A DNA stretch of 64,000 nt, taken from NCBI RefSeq assembly GCF_023715365.1, contig NZ_JAMBNZ010000002.1, positions 351,183-415,182 of the forward strand, in the 5' to 3' direction. The notes beneath the pieces were generated by a model. That model was not told the DNA's origin. It made no database searches and saw only the letters and a list, made by a program, of their open reading frames with translations. Within the stretch, counting starts at the first letter, position 1. Each line of letters opens with the position of its first letter. The position numbers and the translations under genes are program-made. The stretch comes from Georgenia satyanarayanai (GTDB lineage: Bacteria > Actinomycetota > Actinomycetes > Actinomycetales > Actinomycetaceae). Below, one piece after another: positions 28,712 through 37,676 of the stretch.

Positions 28712-28817
28712 ACTCGCGGTGCCAATCCGTGCGGTCTCACGCGGACGGCGGTCCATCGGCAGCCACCCGTGACAACACGGGAGGGAGTCCCGGCATTCCC
28801 CGGCCGGGGGCTGAAAG

Positions 28818-29225
28818 TCAGTAGGAGCGGCGCTCCGCGGAGGGCGGCTTGACGGCGAGCACCGGGCACGGCGCGTCGAGGAGGATGCGCTGGGCGTTGG
28901 AGCCGAGGATCAGCTTGCCCACCGGGGAGCGGCGGCGCAGCCCGATGACGATGAGCTCGGCGCCCGTCTCCTCGGCGGTCTCGACGAGGTCGGAGGCGAC
29001 GTCGTTGCCGCGGCCGAGCTGGCGCACGTCGTAGGCGACCTCGGCGTCGTCCAGCCGGTCGCGCAGGGCGTCGAGCTCGGCATCGACGTCGGCGTGCTGC
29101 TCCTGCCGGGAGCGCCGGGAGATGACAACGACGACGCGCGCGTCCCGTCGTCGGGCCTCCGCGACGCCGGTCTCCAGCGCCGCCTCGCCCTCCGGGGTTG
29201 CGAGGTAGCCCACGACGACCGTCAT
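28818..29225 (-). CDS. universal stress protein (UspA family)
   Basis: 135 residues, single Usp domain. [15 protein letters not shown] at the N-terminus, and the ATP-binding signature [21 protein letters not shown] near the C-terminus is complete, so it is likely an ATP-binding Usp. The start ATG has GGAG upstream. It lies between the DUF4192 gene and sigA. Confidence 0.9.
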   Translation of the reverse strand: MTVVVGYLATPEGEAALETGVAEARRRDARVVVVISRRSRQEQHADVDAELDALRDRLDDAEVAYDVRQLGRGNDVASDLVETAEETGAELIVIGLRRRSPVGKLILGSNAQRILLDAPCPVLAVKPPSAERRSY

Positions 29226-29286
29226 TCAGCTCTCCATCCTCCGGCTCCCGCCGGGACGTCCTGGGCCTGCTCCGTGTGCGCTGACG

Positions 29287-30468
29287 CTACCGGATCGGCC
29301 GCCTCGGGGCCGCCGGGTCGCCCGAGGCGGCCCGGACCCACCCCGGCGGGAGGCGCGCCGCAAGGGCCTCGTCGACGAGCTCGGCGAGGCGGGTGCGCGG
29401 GCGCGCCCGCAACGCCTGCTGGGCGAGGACGTCGGCGCGGGCGCCGTCGGCGCACCACCACGCGATCCAGGCGAGCAGGCCGAGCGCCAGCGCTCCGGAG
29501 CGGCGCGGCACGCAGGCCACGAGCGCCCGCAGGACGCCCGCGGCGGGCTCCACCCGGACCTGGTCGGGTGGGGGTCCGCCGGGCAGCATCGCGAGGTCGA
29601 GGATCTCCTCGGTCCGGGCCCGGTCGAGCACCCGGCCGGCCAGCGGGTGAATCACCGAGCACAGCACGCTGTCGCGCACGGTGTTGTCCTCCAGGGCGGC
29701 CGCGAGCAGGCCCAGCTCGTTCGCGGGCAGGACGGCTCCGCGCACGGCGAGGGCCACGAGGCGCTCCCAGCGGCGCCGCTCCTCCTCCCGCCACTCGGCC
29801 ATCTCGCGCTGGTCGACGGCCGGCGCCGCACCCGGGACACCGAAGGCCGCACCGGGCAGCGCCGCTCCCCCGCCGCTGCGGGCGCGCAGCTCGGTGAGCC
29901 GGCGGCGCCCCTCGCGCGCCGCGCGCGTGGCACTGCGGCGCCGCTCGGCGTCGGTGGTCCGGGCCACCGCGAGGTCCTCCCGCTCGGGCACGAGGGCGAG
30001 TCCGTGGAGGACGAGGGTGGCGACGACGGGCCGCTGGTCGAGCTCGGCGGCGTCGCGGGTGGCGGGGGCGCACTCCTCGCCGGCCCCCCAGCAGCCGTAG
30101 GTGCCGGCTCCCACCACCCAGGGACCGGGCGGGTCCGCCCACGAGGTGAGGGTGCGCAGGTGCTCCAGGGCGCCGCGCACGAGGGGGTCGGACGCGAGCC
30201 GGTCGCGGGGCAGGTCGGAGTAGAGGACGACGAAGACGTCGTGGGCCCCCTCCTCCGCCATGAGCCGGGAGACGTCCCGGACGAGGGCCGGACCCACCCG
30301 CGGGTGGCCGATGTCCGCGAGGTCGGCCCGGGTGACGAGGCCGAGGCGGTTGCGCTCCCCGCACATCGCGAGAAGGACCACCGAGTCCCGCGGGCGGAAG
30401 CCGAGCCGGTAGGGCAGGTAGGCGACGATGTCCTCGGGCTGGGAGATCGTGATGGTCGTCGTGTTCAT
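29287..30468 (-). CDS. DUF4192 family protein
   Basis: 393 residues. The N-terminal hallmark ISQPEDIVAYLPYRLGFRPRDSVVLLA is followed by an alpha/beta region with FVVLYSDLPRD and AGTYGCWGAGEEC, and a helical C-terminal half including ALGLLAWIAWWCADGARADVL. This is the DUF4192 pattern; function unknown. ATG 30468 was chosen because conservation begins at once (MNTTTITISQPED). Divergent from the polyprenyl synthase gene. Confidence 0.88.
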   Translation of the reverse strand: MNTTTITISQPEDIVAYLPYRLGFRPRDSVVLLAMCGERNRLGLVTRADLADIGHPRVGPALVRDVSRLMAEEGAHDVFVVLYSDLPRDRLASDPLVRGALEHLRTLTSWADPPGPWVVGAGTYGCWGAGEECAPATRDAAELDQRPVVATLVLHGLALVPEREDLAVARTTDAERRRSATRAAREGRRRLTELRARSGGGAALPGAAFGVPGAAPAVDQREMAEWREEERRRWERLVALAVRGAVLPANELGLLAAALEDNTVRDSVLCSVIHPLAGRVLDRARTEEILDLAMLPGGPPPDQVRVEPAAGVLRALVACVPRRSGALALGLLAWIAWWCADGARADVLAQQALRARPRTRLAELVDEALAARLPPGWVRAASGDPAAPRRPIR

Positions 30469-30583
30469 GGGTCCATCGCACACCGCCGCGGGCGCCCGTC
30501 ACCGGCGCGCAGGCGCCCGTTGTGGAGGACGTGCGGGGCTCGTCGTCTGGGGAGCAGCGACCGTCCGCCGTAGGCTGCCCCGC

Positions 30584-31663
30584 ATGGCAGCACCCACCGC
30601 CGGCCTGGCCACGCTCGTGACCGACCGTGTCGCCACCGCCCTGCGCGAGCACACCCGCCCCTTCGCGTCCCTCGAGGGGGTGGAGGAGCTGCTGTCCGCG
30701 GGTGAGGCACTGCTCGGCGGCGGCAAGCGGCTGCGCGCCGCCTTCTGCGCCGCCGGCTGGACGGCGTTCACCGACAGGCCGGTGACGGCCGGCTCGGCGC
30801 CCGTCCTCGCGGGCAGCGCCCTCGAGCTCTTCCAGGGCGCCGCGCTCGCCCACGACGACCTCATGGACGGGTCACTGACCCGCCGCGGCCTGCCGGCCGT
30901 CCACCGGCGGATGGCGGGCGAGCACGCCGAGCGGGGCTGGTTGGGCGACCCTGACCGTCACGGGGCGGCCGGTGCCATCCTCCTCGGCGACCTGCTCCTG
31001 TCGGTGTCCTCGGTCGAGATGGACCTTGCGCGGCGGCTCGTCGAGGACGCCGCCTCGACCCGGGCGCGCGCCACGTGGGACCTCATGACGACCGAGGTGG
31101 CGGTGGGGCAGTACCTCGACGTGCGCTCCCAGGTGCTGCCGTGGAGCGAGCAGGACGACGTCGACCGCGCGCTCACGGTGGTGCAGCACAAGTCCGCGCG
31201 GTACAGCGTCGAGCACCCTCTCGTCCTCGGCGCCGCCCTCGCCGGCGCGCCGGACGAGGCGCTCCCCGCGCTGCGCCGGGTCGGCCTCCCCCTCGGCGTG
31301 GCCTTCCAGCTGTGGGACGACGTCCTCGGCGTCTTCGGCGAGCCCGACATGACCGGCAAGCCCGCCGGCGACGACCTGCGCGAGGGCAAACGCACCGTCC
31401 TCCTCGCCCTGGCGCTGCGGGGCGCGGACGCCGAGCAGCGCGCGACCCTGCAGCGGCACGTGGGCCGCCCGGACCTGTCCACCGAGGACGTCGCGCTGCT
31501 GCGCACCGTCCTGGAGACGACCGGCGCGGTCGAGCAGCACCAGCGGCTCGTCGACAGCCACCTCGCCGAGGGGCTGGCGGTGCTGGACGGGCTCGGTCTG
31601 CCCGCCGCGAGCCACGAGATGCTCACCGGCCTGGCACGCATGCTCACCGCGCGCGCAACCTGA
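30584..31663 (+). CDS. polyprenyl (geranylgeranyl-type) diphosphate synthase
   Basis: 359 residues. Condenses IPP with allylic diphosphates. First aspartate-rich motif in LAHDDLMDGS and second region AFQLWDDVLGVFGEPDMTGK; GGGKRLRAAF near the N-terminus binds the diphosphate. It resembles the IdsA-type enzymes that supply menaquinone or carotenoid side chains. Chain length cannot be fixed from sequence. TAGGCT lies 7 nt before the ATG, so leaderless. The next plus-strand genes are the LysM protein and kinase, an order similar to the mycobacterial idsA2-Rv2175c-pknL region. Confidence 0.9.
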   Translation: MAAPTAGLATLVTDRVATALREHTRPFASLEGVEELLSAGEALLGGGKRLRAAFCAAGWTAFTDRPVTAGSAPVLAGSALELFQGAALAHDDLMDGSLTRRGLPAVHRRMAGEHAERGWLGDPDRHGAAGAILLGDLLLSVSSVEMDLARRLVEDAASTRARATWDLMTTEVAVGQYLDVRSQVLPWSEQDDVDRALTVVQHKSARYSVEHPLVLGAALAGAPDEALPALRRVGLPLGVAFQLWDDVLGVFGEPDMTGKPAGDDLREGKRTVLLALALRGADAEQRATLQRHVGRPDLSTEDVALLRTVLETTGAVEQHQRLVDSHLAEGLAVLDGLGLPAASHEMLTGLARMLTARAT

Positions 31664-31684
31664 GCCGCCCGGGGGGCCCGGCGC

Positions 31685-32050
31685 TCAGACCGCGAAGGTC
31701 TGGGCGAGCCGGCGCACCTCGTGGATCCGCTGCGCCCGGAGAGCGGCGATCGGCGTGGTACCGAGCTCCTCCTGCTCGGTGAGCAGCCACTCCACGGCCT
31801 CGTCGACCGTGAACCCGGTGTCCGTGAGCAGCGTGAGCGTCCCGCGCAGCGAGGGCACCGGCCCGGGCTGCGCGGCGCCGTCCTCCGCGGTGACGATGAA
31901 GTCGCGCGGGACGAGGAAGGGCCCCTCCTCCTGCGGGCGCGTCCCGGCCAGGTGGTGGTCGCGCAGGAGGTCCCGGACGTCGCGCAGCCGCACGTCGAGG
32001 AGCTCGGCGACCTCGGGCAGGGAGCACCAGCGGGGGTCTGAGTCGGTCAT
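31685..32050 (-). CDS. Rv2175c-like DNA-binding protein
   Basis: 121 residues. N-terminal winged-helix-like segment (SLPEVAELLDVRLRDVRDLLRD, then FLVPRDFI) and a C-terminal helical domain (FTVDEAVEWLLTEQEELG, IHEVRRLAQTFAV). This matches the mycobacterial Rv2175c family, whose founding member is a DNA-binding substrate of the adjacent kinase PknL. The same neighbourhood here supports the call. TAGGCT lies 6 nt before the ATG (leaderless). Confidence 0.88.
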   Translation of the reverse strand: MTDSDPRWCSLPEVAELLDVRLRDVRDLLRDHHLAGTRPQEEGPFLVPRDFIVTAEDGAAQPGPVPSLRGTLTLLTDTGFTVDEAVEWLLTEQEELGTTPIAALRAQRIHEVRRLAQTFAV

Positions 32051-32120
32051 CCCGGCAGCCTACTGAGCCCCGGAGGTCACTGCCGTCCCCGCCTTTACGT
32101 CCCGCCTCGATAACGCTAGT

Positions 32121-32138
32121 GTCACAGCGTTCACACTC
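32121..32138 (+). promoter_or_regulatory. direct repeat resembling an MtrA box, upstream of the LysM/transglycosylase gene
   Basis: GTCACAGCG followed at once by TTCACACTC: a 9-bp-period direct repeat with one change in the six core bases. Mycobacterial MtrA is reported to recognise GTCACAgcg-like direct repeats near cell-wall and division genes. The site overlaps a possible -10 (TAGTGT, with TTTACG 17 bp upstream). Confidence 0.45.
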
Positions 32139-32164
32139 GCCCCACCAATAACACCAGCAACTGT

Positions 32165-32190
32165 GGCCCCGTCAGCGACACGCCGGGGCC
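32165..32190 (+). promoter_or_regulatory. small hairpin in the 5' leader of the LysM gene
   Basis: GGCCCCG pairs with CGGGGCC across a 12-nt loop. It ends about 8 nt before the Shine-Dalgarno GGAGG, close enough to affect ribosome access. It is only seven pairs, so the significance is uncertain. Confidence 0.3.
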
Positions 32191-32207
32191 TCTCGCGGAG
32201 GACATCG

Positions 32208-33683
32208 ATGAAGGCTCGCACTCACACCCGGGCGCCCCGCCCCGCCGGCCGCACCGGCGTGGGCCTCGTGCTCGCGGCGACCACCGTCGCGGCGATGACC
32301 GTGCCGGCCGCCGCCGCCGCAGCGGCCCCGGCCGCGCCCACCGTGGGCGCCACGGCGCTCGCGCTCACCGTGCCCGCCGCCCAGCGCAGCCTGCCGACGG
32401 GCACCTACCAGGTGCGCGCCGGTGACACCGTCAGCACCATCGCCGCCCGCGCGGGCACCACCGTCTCCGCCATCGTCTCGGCGAACAACCTCAACTCCCA
32501 CGCCCTCATCAAGGTGGGCCAGGTGCTGCGCCTGCCGGCCGCAGGCAAGGCGGCGACCGCCGCCCCCACCCGGGCCGCCAGCCCCACCACCCACACGGTC
32601 GCCGCGGGTGACACCGTCTCGGCGCTCGCCAAGCGGTACGGGTCCACGGTCGAGGAGATCGTCTCCGCCAACCGTCTCGGCTCGCGCGCGCTCATCATCA
32701 TCGGCCAGCGCCTCACCATCCCCGGCGCGTCCGCGCCCGCCACCGGCGCGAGCTCCGCCCCCGCGGCGGACCGCCCGGCCGGCCAGAGCGCGAGCACCCA
32801 CGTGGTCCGCGCCGGCGACACCGTCTCCGGCATCGCCCAGCGCTACGGCACCACGGTGGAGCGCATCGCCTCGGCCAACGGCCTGAGCGACCCCAGCCTC
32901 ATCCGCATCGGCCAGCGCCTCACCGTCTCGGGCGGCGGCTCGGGCGCGGCGCCCGCCCCCAAGCCCGCCGCCAAGCCCTCGACCGTCCCGGTGAGCAGCA
33001 CCACCTCACGAACCCACGTCGTCGGAGCCGGGGACACCGTCTCGGGCCTCGCCTCGCGCTACGGCTCGACGACGTCCGCGATCATCTCCGCCAACAACCT
33101 CCCCAGCTCCGCACTCATCTACGTCGGCCAGCGGCTCACCGTGCCCGGCCGTTCCGGTGGGGGCGCGAACGCGGGCGGCGGCAGCACGACCGGCGGCCAG
33201 CTCGTCGGCAGCACCTTCCTCGGGCGCACCTACGCGAGCAACGTCGTCGGCGCGGCCAACACGAACAAGGCGACGCTCCTGTCGATGAGCGTCCCCTCCC
33301 GCGACCAGATGCGCGCCATGGTCCGTAGCACCGCGGTGACCATGGGCGTGGACCCGGTGCTGGCCCTGGCCATCGCCCAGCAGGAGTCCGGCTTCGACGC
33401 CCGCGCCGTCTCCCCGGCCAACGCCGTCGGCGTCATGCAGGTCATCCCGAGCTCCGGCCAGTGGGCCTCGGACCTCGTCGGGCGCCCGCTCAACCTCCTC
33501 GACCCGCAGGACAACGTCGTCGCCGGTGTGGCGATCCTGCGCCAGCTCGTCCGCACCGCCGACAGCTTCGACCAGGCCGTCGCCGGGTACTACCAGGGCC
33601 TGGCCGGGGTCAAGCGCAACGGCATGTACGCCGACACCCGCAACTACGTCGCGGGCATCAAGAACCTCATGCGGCAGTTCTGA
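32208..33683 (+). CDS. secreted LysM and lytic transglycosylase (SLT) protein
   Basis: 491 residues. Signal peptide (basic MKARTHTR then a hydrophobic Ala-rich stretch to about residue 40). Four LysM repeats, each starting V.AGDTVS, at about residues 68, 129, 202 and 276, separated by Ala/Pro/Ser-rich linkers. The C-terminal SLT domain (about 380-491) has the catalytic glutamate in IAQQESGFDARAVS and the VGVMQVIP and YYQGL blocks. It probably binds and cleaves peptidoglycan outside the cell. ATG 32208 follows GGAGG with 7-nt spacing. The PASTA kinase gene follows. Confidence 0.93.
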   Translation: MKARTHTRAPRPAGRTGVGLVLAATTVAAMTVPAAAAAAAPAAPTVGATALALTVPAAQRSLPTGTYQVRAGDTVSTIAARAGTTVSAIVSANNLNSHALIKVGQVLRLPAAGKAATAAPTRAASPTTHTVAAGDTVSALAKRYGSTVEEIVSANRLGSRALIIIGQRLTIPGASAPATGASSAPAADRPAGQSASTHVVRAGDTVSGIAQRYGTTVERIASANGLSDPSLIRIGQRLTVSGGGSGAAPAPKPAAKPSTVPVSSTTSRTHVVGAGDTVSGLASRYGSTTSAIISANNLPSSALIYVGQRLTVPGRSGGGANAGGGSTTGGQLVGSTFLGRTYASNVVGAANTNKATLLSMSVPSRDQMRAMVRSTAVTMGVDPVLALAIAQQESGFDARAVSPANAVGVMQVIPSSGQWASDLVGRPLNLLDPQDNVVAGVAILRQLVRTADSFDQAVAGYYQGLAGVKRNGMYADTRNYVAGIKNLMRQF

Positions 33684-33759
33684 CGGAGCACGACGACGCG
33701 GCCCGCCTCACCGGTCCCCCTACCGGTCGGGGCGGGCCCGCCGCTCTAGACTCGGCCCC

Positions 33760-35676
33760 GTGCAGCGCACCGTGAGCGACCCGATGCTCGGCCGTCTCGT
33801 CGACGGCCGGTACGAGGTGCTTGCCCGCATCGCACGGGGCGGTATGGCCACCGTCTACCGGGCGCTGGACCGGCGCCTGGACCGCACCGTGGCCCTCAAG
33901 GCCATGCACCCGCACCTGGCGGAGAGCGCCGACTTCGTCGCCCGCTTCCGCCGCGAGGCACGGTCGGCCGCCCGGCTCAACCACCCCGGGATCGTCGCGA
34001 TCTACGACCAGGGCCTGGCCGACGACACGAGCTACCTCACGATGGAGCTCGTCGAGGGCCACAACCTGCGCACCGAGCTGCGCCGGCAGGGTGCCCTGCC
34101 GCTCGGCCGCGCGCTCGACGTGGTCGACGGCGTGCTCGACGCCCTGGCCTGCGCCCACCGCGCCGGTGTGGTCCACCGCGACGTCAAGCCGGAGAACGTC
34201 CTCCTCGAGCGTGACGGGCGCCCGAAGGTCACCGACTTCGGTCTGGCGCGCGCCGTCACCGAGGCCACGGCCGCCTCGACCGGCACCGTGCTCGGCACCG
34301 TCGCGTACCTCGCCCCTGAGATCGTCACCTCCGGGATCGCCGACGCGCGCGCCGACGTCTACGCCGCCGGGATCGTCCTCTTCGAGCTCATCACCGGCGC
34401 CCAGCCATTCGTCGCCGACCAGCCGATCCGGGTGGCCTTCCAGCACGTCAACGACGGCGTCCCGCGCCCCTCCACCCGGGTCGAGTGGCTCCCGGCGGAG
34501 GTGGACGAGCTCGTCGCCGCCCTCACCGCGCGGGACGCCGACGACCGGCCCGCCGACGCCGACGGGGCCCTCGCGCTCCTGCGCCGCACGCGTGCCGCCC
34601 TGGACGACGCGACCCTCGCCCGCCGCGCGGACGTGGCCCCCGCCGTCGAGGAGGACGGCGAGGCGACCGGCGGTCACCCGACCGACGTGACGCCGCTGCC
34701 CGCAGGCACGGTCGCCCTGCCCATCGGGGCGATCCACGCGGGCACGCCGGATCCCGGACCAGTCGGACCGGCCCGTCGCCGCCGTCGGCGCCGCGCCTTT
34801 GCGCTCACCATGGTGCTGACGCTGCTCGCCATCGCCGGCGGCGGCTCGTGGTGGTGGTTCACTCACGGGCCCGGCGCCTACGTCACCGTGCCCGAGGTCG
34901 TCGGGCTCCCCGAGGACGACGCCGTCGCCGTGCTCAGCGAGGCGGGCATCAACCTCGCCGTCGAGCGCGAGCACCACGACACGGCGCCCGAGCACGAGGT
35001 GATCTCCGCCGAGCCCGCCCCGGGTGACCGCGTCCGCACCGACGGCACGGTCGTCCTCCACGTCTCCCGCGGCATCCTCATGGTCGAGGTCCCCGAGCTC
35101 GTCGGCCTCACGCACGAGGAGGCGGCCACCGCGCTCGAGGAGGCTCAGCTCCGCGTCGGGCAGGTCGAGACGCCGTACGACGACGACGCCCCCGAGGGCG
35201 AGGTGATGTCCGCGAGCCAGCAGGCCGGGGAGGTCATCCCCTACGACCAGCCCGTCGACCTCGTCGTGTCCGCCGGCCGGGAGCCGGTCGAGCTCGTCTC
35301 GGTGGTCGGGGCCGACACCGACACCGCCGTGTCCGACCTCGAGAACGCCGGCCTGCGCGCCGTCGTCGAGGAGGGCTACCACCCCGAGGTTCCGGCCGGC
35401 CGGGTCGTGAGCCAGAGTCCCGAACCGGGCGAGGACGTCCAGCTCTACCGGGGCGACGAGGTGAGCGTCACCGTCTCCCTCGGCCCGCAGCCGGTCGAGC
35501 TGCCCGACCTCATCGGCCGGCAGGTGGGTGCCGCCACCGACGAGCTCGAGGCCGCGGGCTTCGTCGTCGAGGTCAAGCGGGTGCTCGGCGGGATCTTCGG
35601 GACCGTACGCAGCATGTCGCCCGCCGCGGGCGAGCTCGCGGTGCCGGGCACGACCGTCACCCTCACCGTCGTCTGA
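33760..35676 (+). CDS. pknL: PASTA-domain Ser/Thr protein kinase
   Basis: 638 residues. Kinase domain (about 10-280): glycine loop IARGGMATVY, Lys in VALKAM, HRDVKPENVLL, VTDFGLA and a Thr/Ser-rich activation loop before YLAPEIV. One membrane helix at about 345-366 (ALTMVLTLLAIAGGGSWWWF) and four extracellular PASTA repeats start near residues 372, 440, 508 and 578. PASTA binds peptidoglycan fragments, so the kinase probably couples wall state to division. Called PknL from its neighbourhood; the domain layout also fits PknB. GTG 33760 lies 7 nt after TAGACT (leaderless). Confidence 0.9.
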   Translation: MQRTVSDPMLGRLVDGRYEVLARIARGGMATVYRALDRRLDRTVALKAMHPHLAESADFVARFRREARSAARLNHPGIVAIYDQGLADDTSYLTMELVEGHNLRTELRRQGALPLGRALDVVDGVLDALACAHRAGVVHRDVKPENVLLERDGRPKVTDFGLARAVTEATAASTGTVLGTVAYLAPEIVTSGIADARADVYAAGIVLFELITGAQPFVADQPIRVAFQHVNDGVPRPSTRVEWLPAEVDELVAALTARDADDRPADADGALALLRRTRAALDDATLARRADVAPAVEEDGEATGGHPTDVTPLPAGTVALPIGAIHAGTPDPGPVGPARRRRRRRAFALTMVLTLLAIAGGGSWWWFTHGPGAYVTVPEVVGLPEDDAVAVLSEAGINLAVEREHHDTAPEHEVISAEPAPGDRVRTDGTVVLHVSRGILMVEVPELVGLTHEEAATALEEAQLRVGQVETPYDDDAPEGEVMSASQQAGEVIPYDQPVDLVVSAGREPVELVSVVGADTDTAVSDLENAGLRAVVEEGYHPEVPAGRVVSQSPEPGEDVQLYRGDEVSVTVSLGPQPVELPDLIGRQVGAATDELEAAGFVVEVKRVLGGIFGTVRSMSPAAGELAVPGTTVTLTVV

Positions 35677-35732
35677 CGCCTCCCCACGCTGGGACCAAGG
35701 TCTCGGACGGGTCGCCTTCGTCCCCTTTGACC

Positions 35733-35780
35733 ACCACATCTTGTGGTTCTCGACGCGACTCACCCCAACACCTGGTGGTC
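35733..35780 (+). promoter_or_regulatory. tandem NrdR-like boxes upstream of nrdD
   Basis: Box 1 (35733-35747) is a perfect ACCACA-TCT-TGTGGT dyad. Box 2 (around 35769-35777) is CACC-T-GGTG. Their centres are 33 bp apart, about three helical turns, which is the arrangement of NrdR operators. A TAACGT -10 candidate lies at 35800-35805. Repression by NrdR when dNTPs are ample is expected. Confidence 0.65.
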
Positions 35781-35843
35781 CTCCCTCCCGCGCCGCCTCT
35801 AACGTCTGTCCTGCCACAGACCGCACGAGCCTCGGGAGTACCC

Positions 35844-37676
35844 ATGGACCACCGCCCCACCCACGTCGACCCGGTCACGACCGTCGAGGAGTACCTCGAC
35901 CGCAGCGACTGGCGGGTCAACGCCAACGCCAACCAGGGCTACTCGCTCGGCGGGATGATGCTCAACACCTCGGGCAAGGTCATCGCCAACTACTGGCTCG
36001 ACCATGTGTACGCGCCCGAGGCCGGCCGTGCCCACCGCGAGGGCGATCTCCACATCCACGACCTCGACATGTTCGCCGGCTACTGCGCCGGCTGGTCCCT
36101 GCGCCGGCTCCTCGAGGAGGGCCTCAACGGCGTCCCCGGTGCCATCTCCGCCGCGCCCGCCCGCCACCTCTCCTCCGCCGTCGGGCAGGTTGTCAACTTC
36201 CTCGGCACCCTGCAGAACGAGTGGGCCGGGGCGCAGGCCTTCAGCTCCTTCGACACCTACATGGCGCCCTTCGTCCGGCTCGACGCCATGACCTATGACC
36301 AGGTCAAGCAGTGCGTGCAGGAGCTCGTGTACAACCTCAACGTCCCCTCGCGGTGGGGCACCCAGACCCCGTTCACCAACCTCACCTTCGACTGGACCTG
36401 CCCGGCCGACCTGCGCGAGCAGGTGCCGCTCATCGGCGGTGAGCCCTGCGACTTCACCTACGGCGAGCTCCAGCACGAGATGGACCTCGTCAACCGCGCC
36501 TACATGGAGGTGATGACCGAGGGCGACGCGAACGGGCAGGTCTTCACCTTCCCGATCCCCACCTACAACATCACCAAGGACTTCGACTGGGACGCGGAGA
36601 ACACCGAACGGCTCTTCGCGATGACCGCGAAGTACGGGCTGCCCTACTTCCAGAACTTCATCAGCTCCGACCTCGACCCGGGCATGATCCGCTCGATGTG
36701 CTGCCGCCTGCAGCTGGACCTGCGCGAGCTCCTCAAGCGCGGCAACGGTCTCTTCGGCTCGGCGGAGCAGACCGGCTCGCTCGGCGTCGTCACGGTCAAC
36801 ATGGCCCGCCTGGGCTATCTCCACGCCCACGACGAGCCCGGGCTCGTGCGCCGTCTCGACGAGCTCATGGACGTTGCCCGCGACACCCTGGAGCTCAAGC
36901 GCGTGGTCATCCAGGAGCACATCGACGGCGGCCTGTTCCCCTGGACCCGCCGCTACCTCGGGACGCTGGACAACCACTTCTCGACCATCGGCGTCAACGG
37001 CATGAACGAGATGGTCCGCAACTTCACCCTCGGTGAGTACGACCTCACCGACCCGCGAGGCCACGCGCTGTGCGCCCGTCTCCTCGACCACGTCCGCAAG
37101 CGGATGGTCGAGTACCAGGAGGCCACCGGGCACCTGTACAACCTCGAGGCGACGCCGGCCGAGGGCACGACCTACCGCTTCGCCAAGGAGGACCGCAAGC
37201 GATTCCCCGGCATCCTCCAGGCCGGCACCGACGCCAACCCCTACTACACGAACTCCTCCCAGCTGCCGGTCGGCTTCACCGACGACCCCTTCGAGGCGCT
37301 CGAGCGGCAGGAGGAGCTGCAGGGGAAGTACACCGGCGGCACGGTCCTGCACCTGTACATGAGCGAACGGATCTCCTCCGCGCAGGCGTGCAAGGAGATC
37401 GTGCGCCGTGCGCTGGAGAGCTTCCGACTTCCCTACATCACCATCACCCCGACCTTCTCGGTGTGCCCGAACCACGGCTACCTCTCCGGTGAGCACCACA
37501 GCTGCCCGCGCTGCGCCGTCGAGCGCGAGGAGCCGGTGGCCTGCGAGGTGTGGACCCGCGTCATGGGCTACTTCCGGCCGGTCAGCTCCTTCAACATCGG
37601 CAAGAAGGGCGAGTACGCCGAGCGGGAGTTGTTCACCGAGCAGGCCGCCGCCTCCTCCCCCGTCGTGGCGCCGTGA
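35844..37676 (+). CDS. nrdD: anaerobic (class III) ribonucleoside-triphosphate reductase
   Basis: 610 residues. Glycyl-radical enzyme that reduces ribonucleotides to deoxyribonucleotides without oxygen. Seen: paired cysteines in MCCRLQLDL, the four zinc cysteines in CPNHGYLSGEHHSCPRC, and the glycyl radical region VWTRVMGYFRPVSSF near the C-terminus. The catalytic domain begins almost at the start (EEYLDRSDWRVNANANQG), so the about 90-residue N-terminal ATP-cone is absent. ATG 35844 follows GGGAG. NrdG overlaps by 4 nt. Confidence 0.94.
   Translation: MDHRPTHVDPVTTVEEYLDRSDWRVNANANQGYSLGGMMLNTSGKVIANYWLDHVYAPEAGRAHREGDLHIHDLDMFAGYCAGWSLRRLLEEGLNGVPGAISAAPARHLSSAVGQVVNFLGTLQNEWAGAQAFSSFDTYMAPFVRLDAMTYDQVKQCVQELVYNLNVPSRWGTQTPFTNLTFDWTCPADLREQVPLIGGEPCDFTYGELQHEMDLVNRAYMEVMTEGDANGQVFTFPIPTYNITKDFDWDAENTERLFAMTAKYGLPYFQNFISSDLDPGMIRSMCCRLQLDLRELLKRGNGLFGSAEQTGSLGVVTVNMARLGYLHAHDEPGLVRRLDELMDVARDTLELKRVVIQEHIDGGLFPWTRRYLGTLDNHFSTIGVNGMNEMVRNFTLGEYDLTDPRGHALCARLLDHVRKRMVEYQEATGHLYNLEATPAEGTTYRFAKEDRKRFPGILQAGTDANPYYTNSSQLPVGFTDDPFEALERQEELQGKYTGGTVLHLYMSERISSAQACKEIVRRALESFRLPYITITPTFSVCPNHGYLSGEHHSCPRCAVEREEPVACEVWTRVMGYFRPVSSFNIGKKGEYAERELFTEQAAASSPVVAP

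Noticed and set aside
32092..32207. c-di-AMP (ydaO-type) riboswitch upstream of the LysM gene
   Set aside because: Such switches often precede wall-lytic genes in actinobacteria, but the leader is short and lacks the conserved core; only a 7-bp hairpin is seen.
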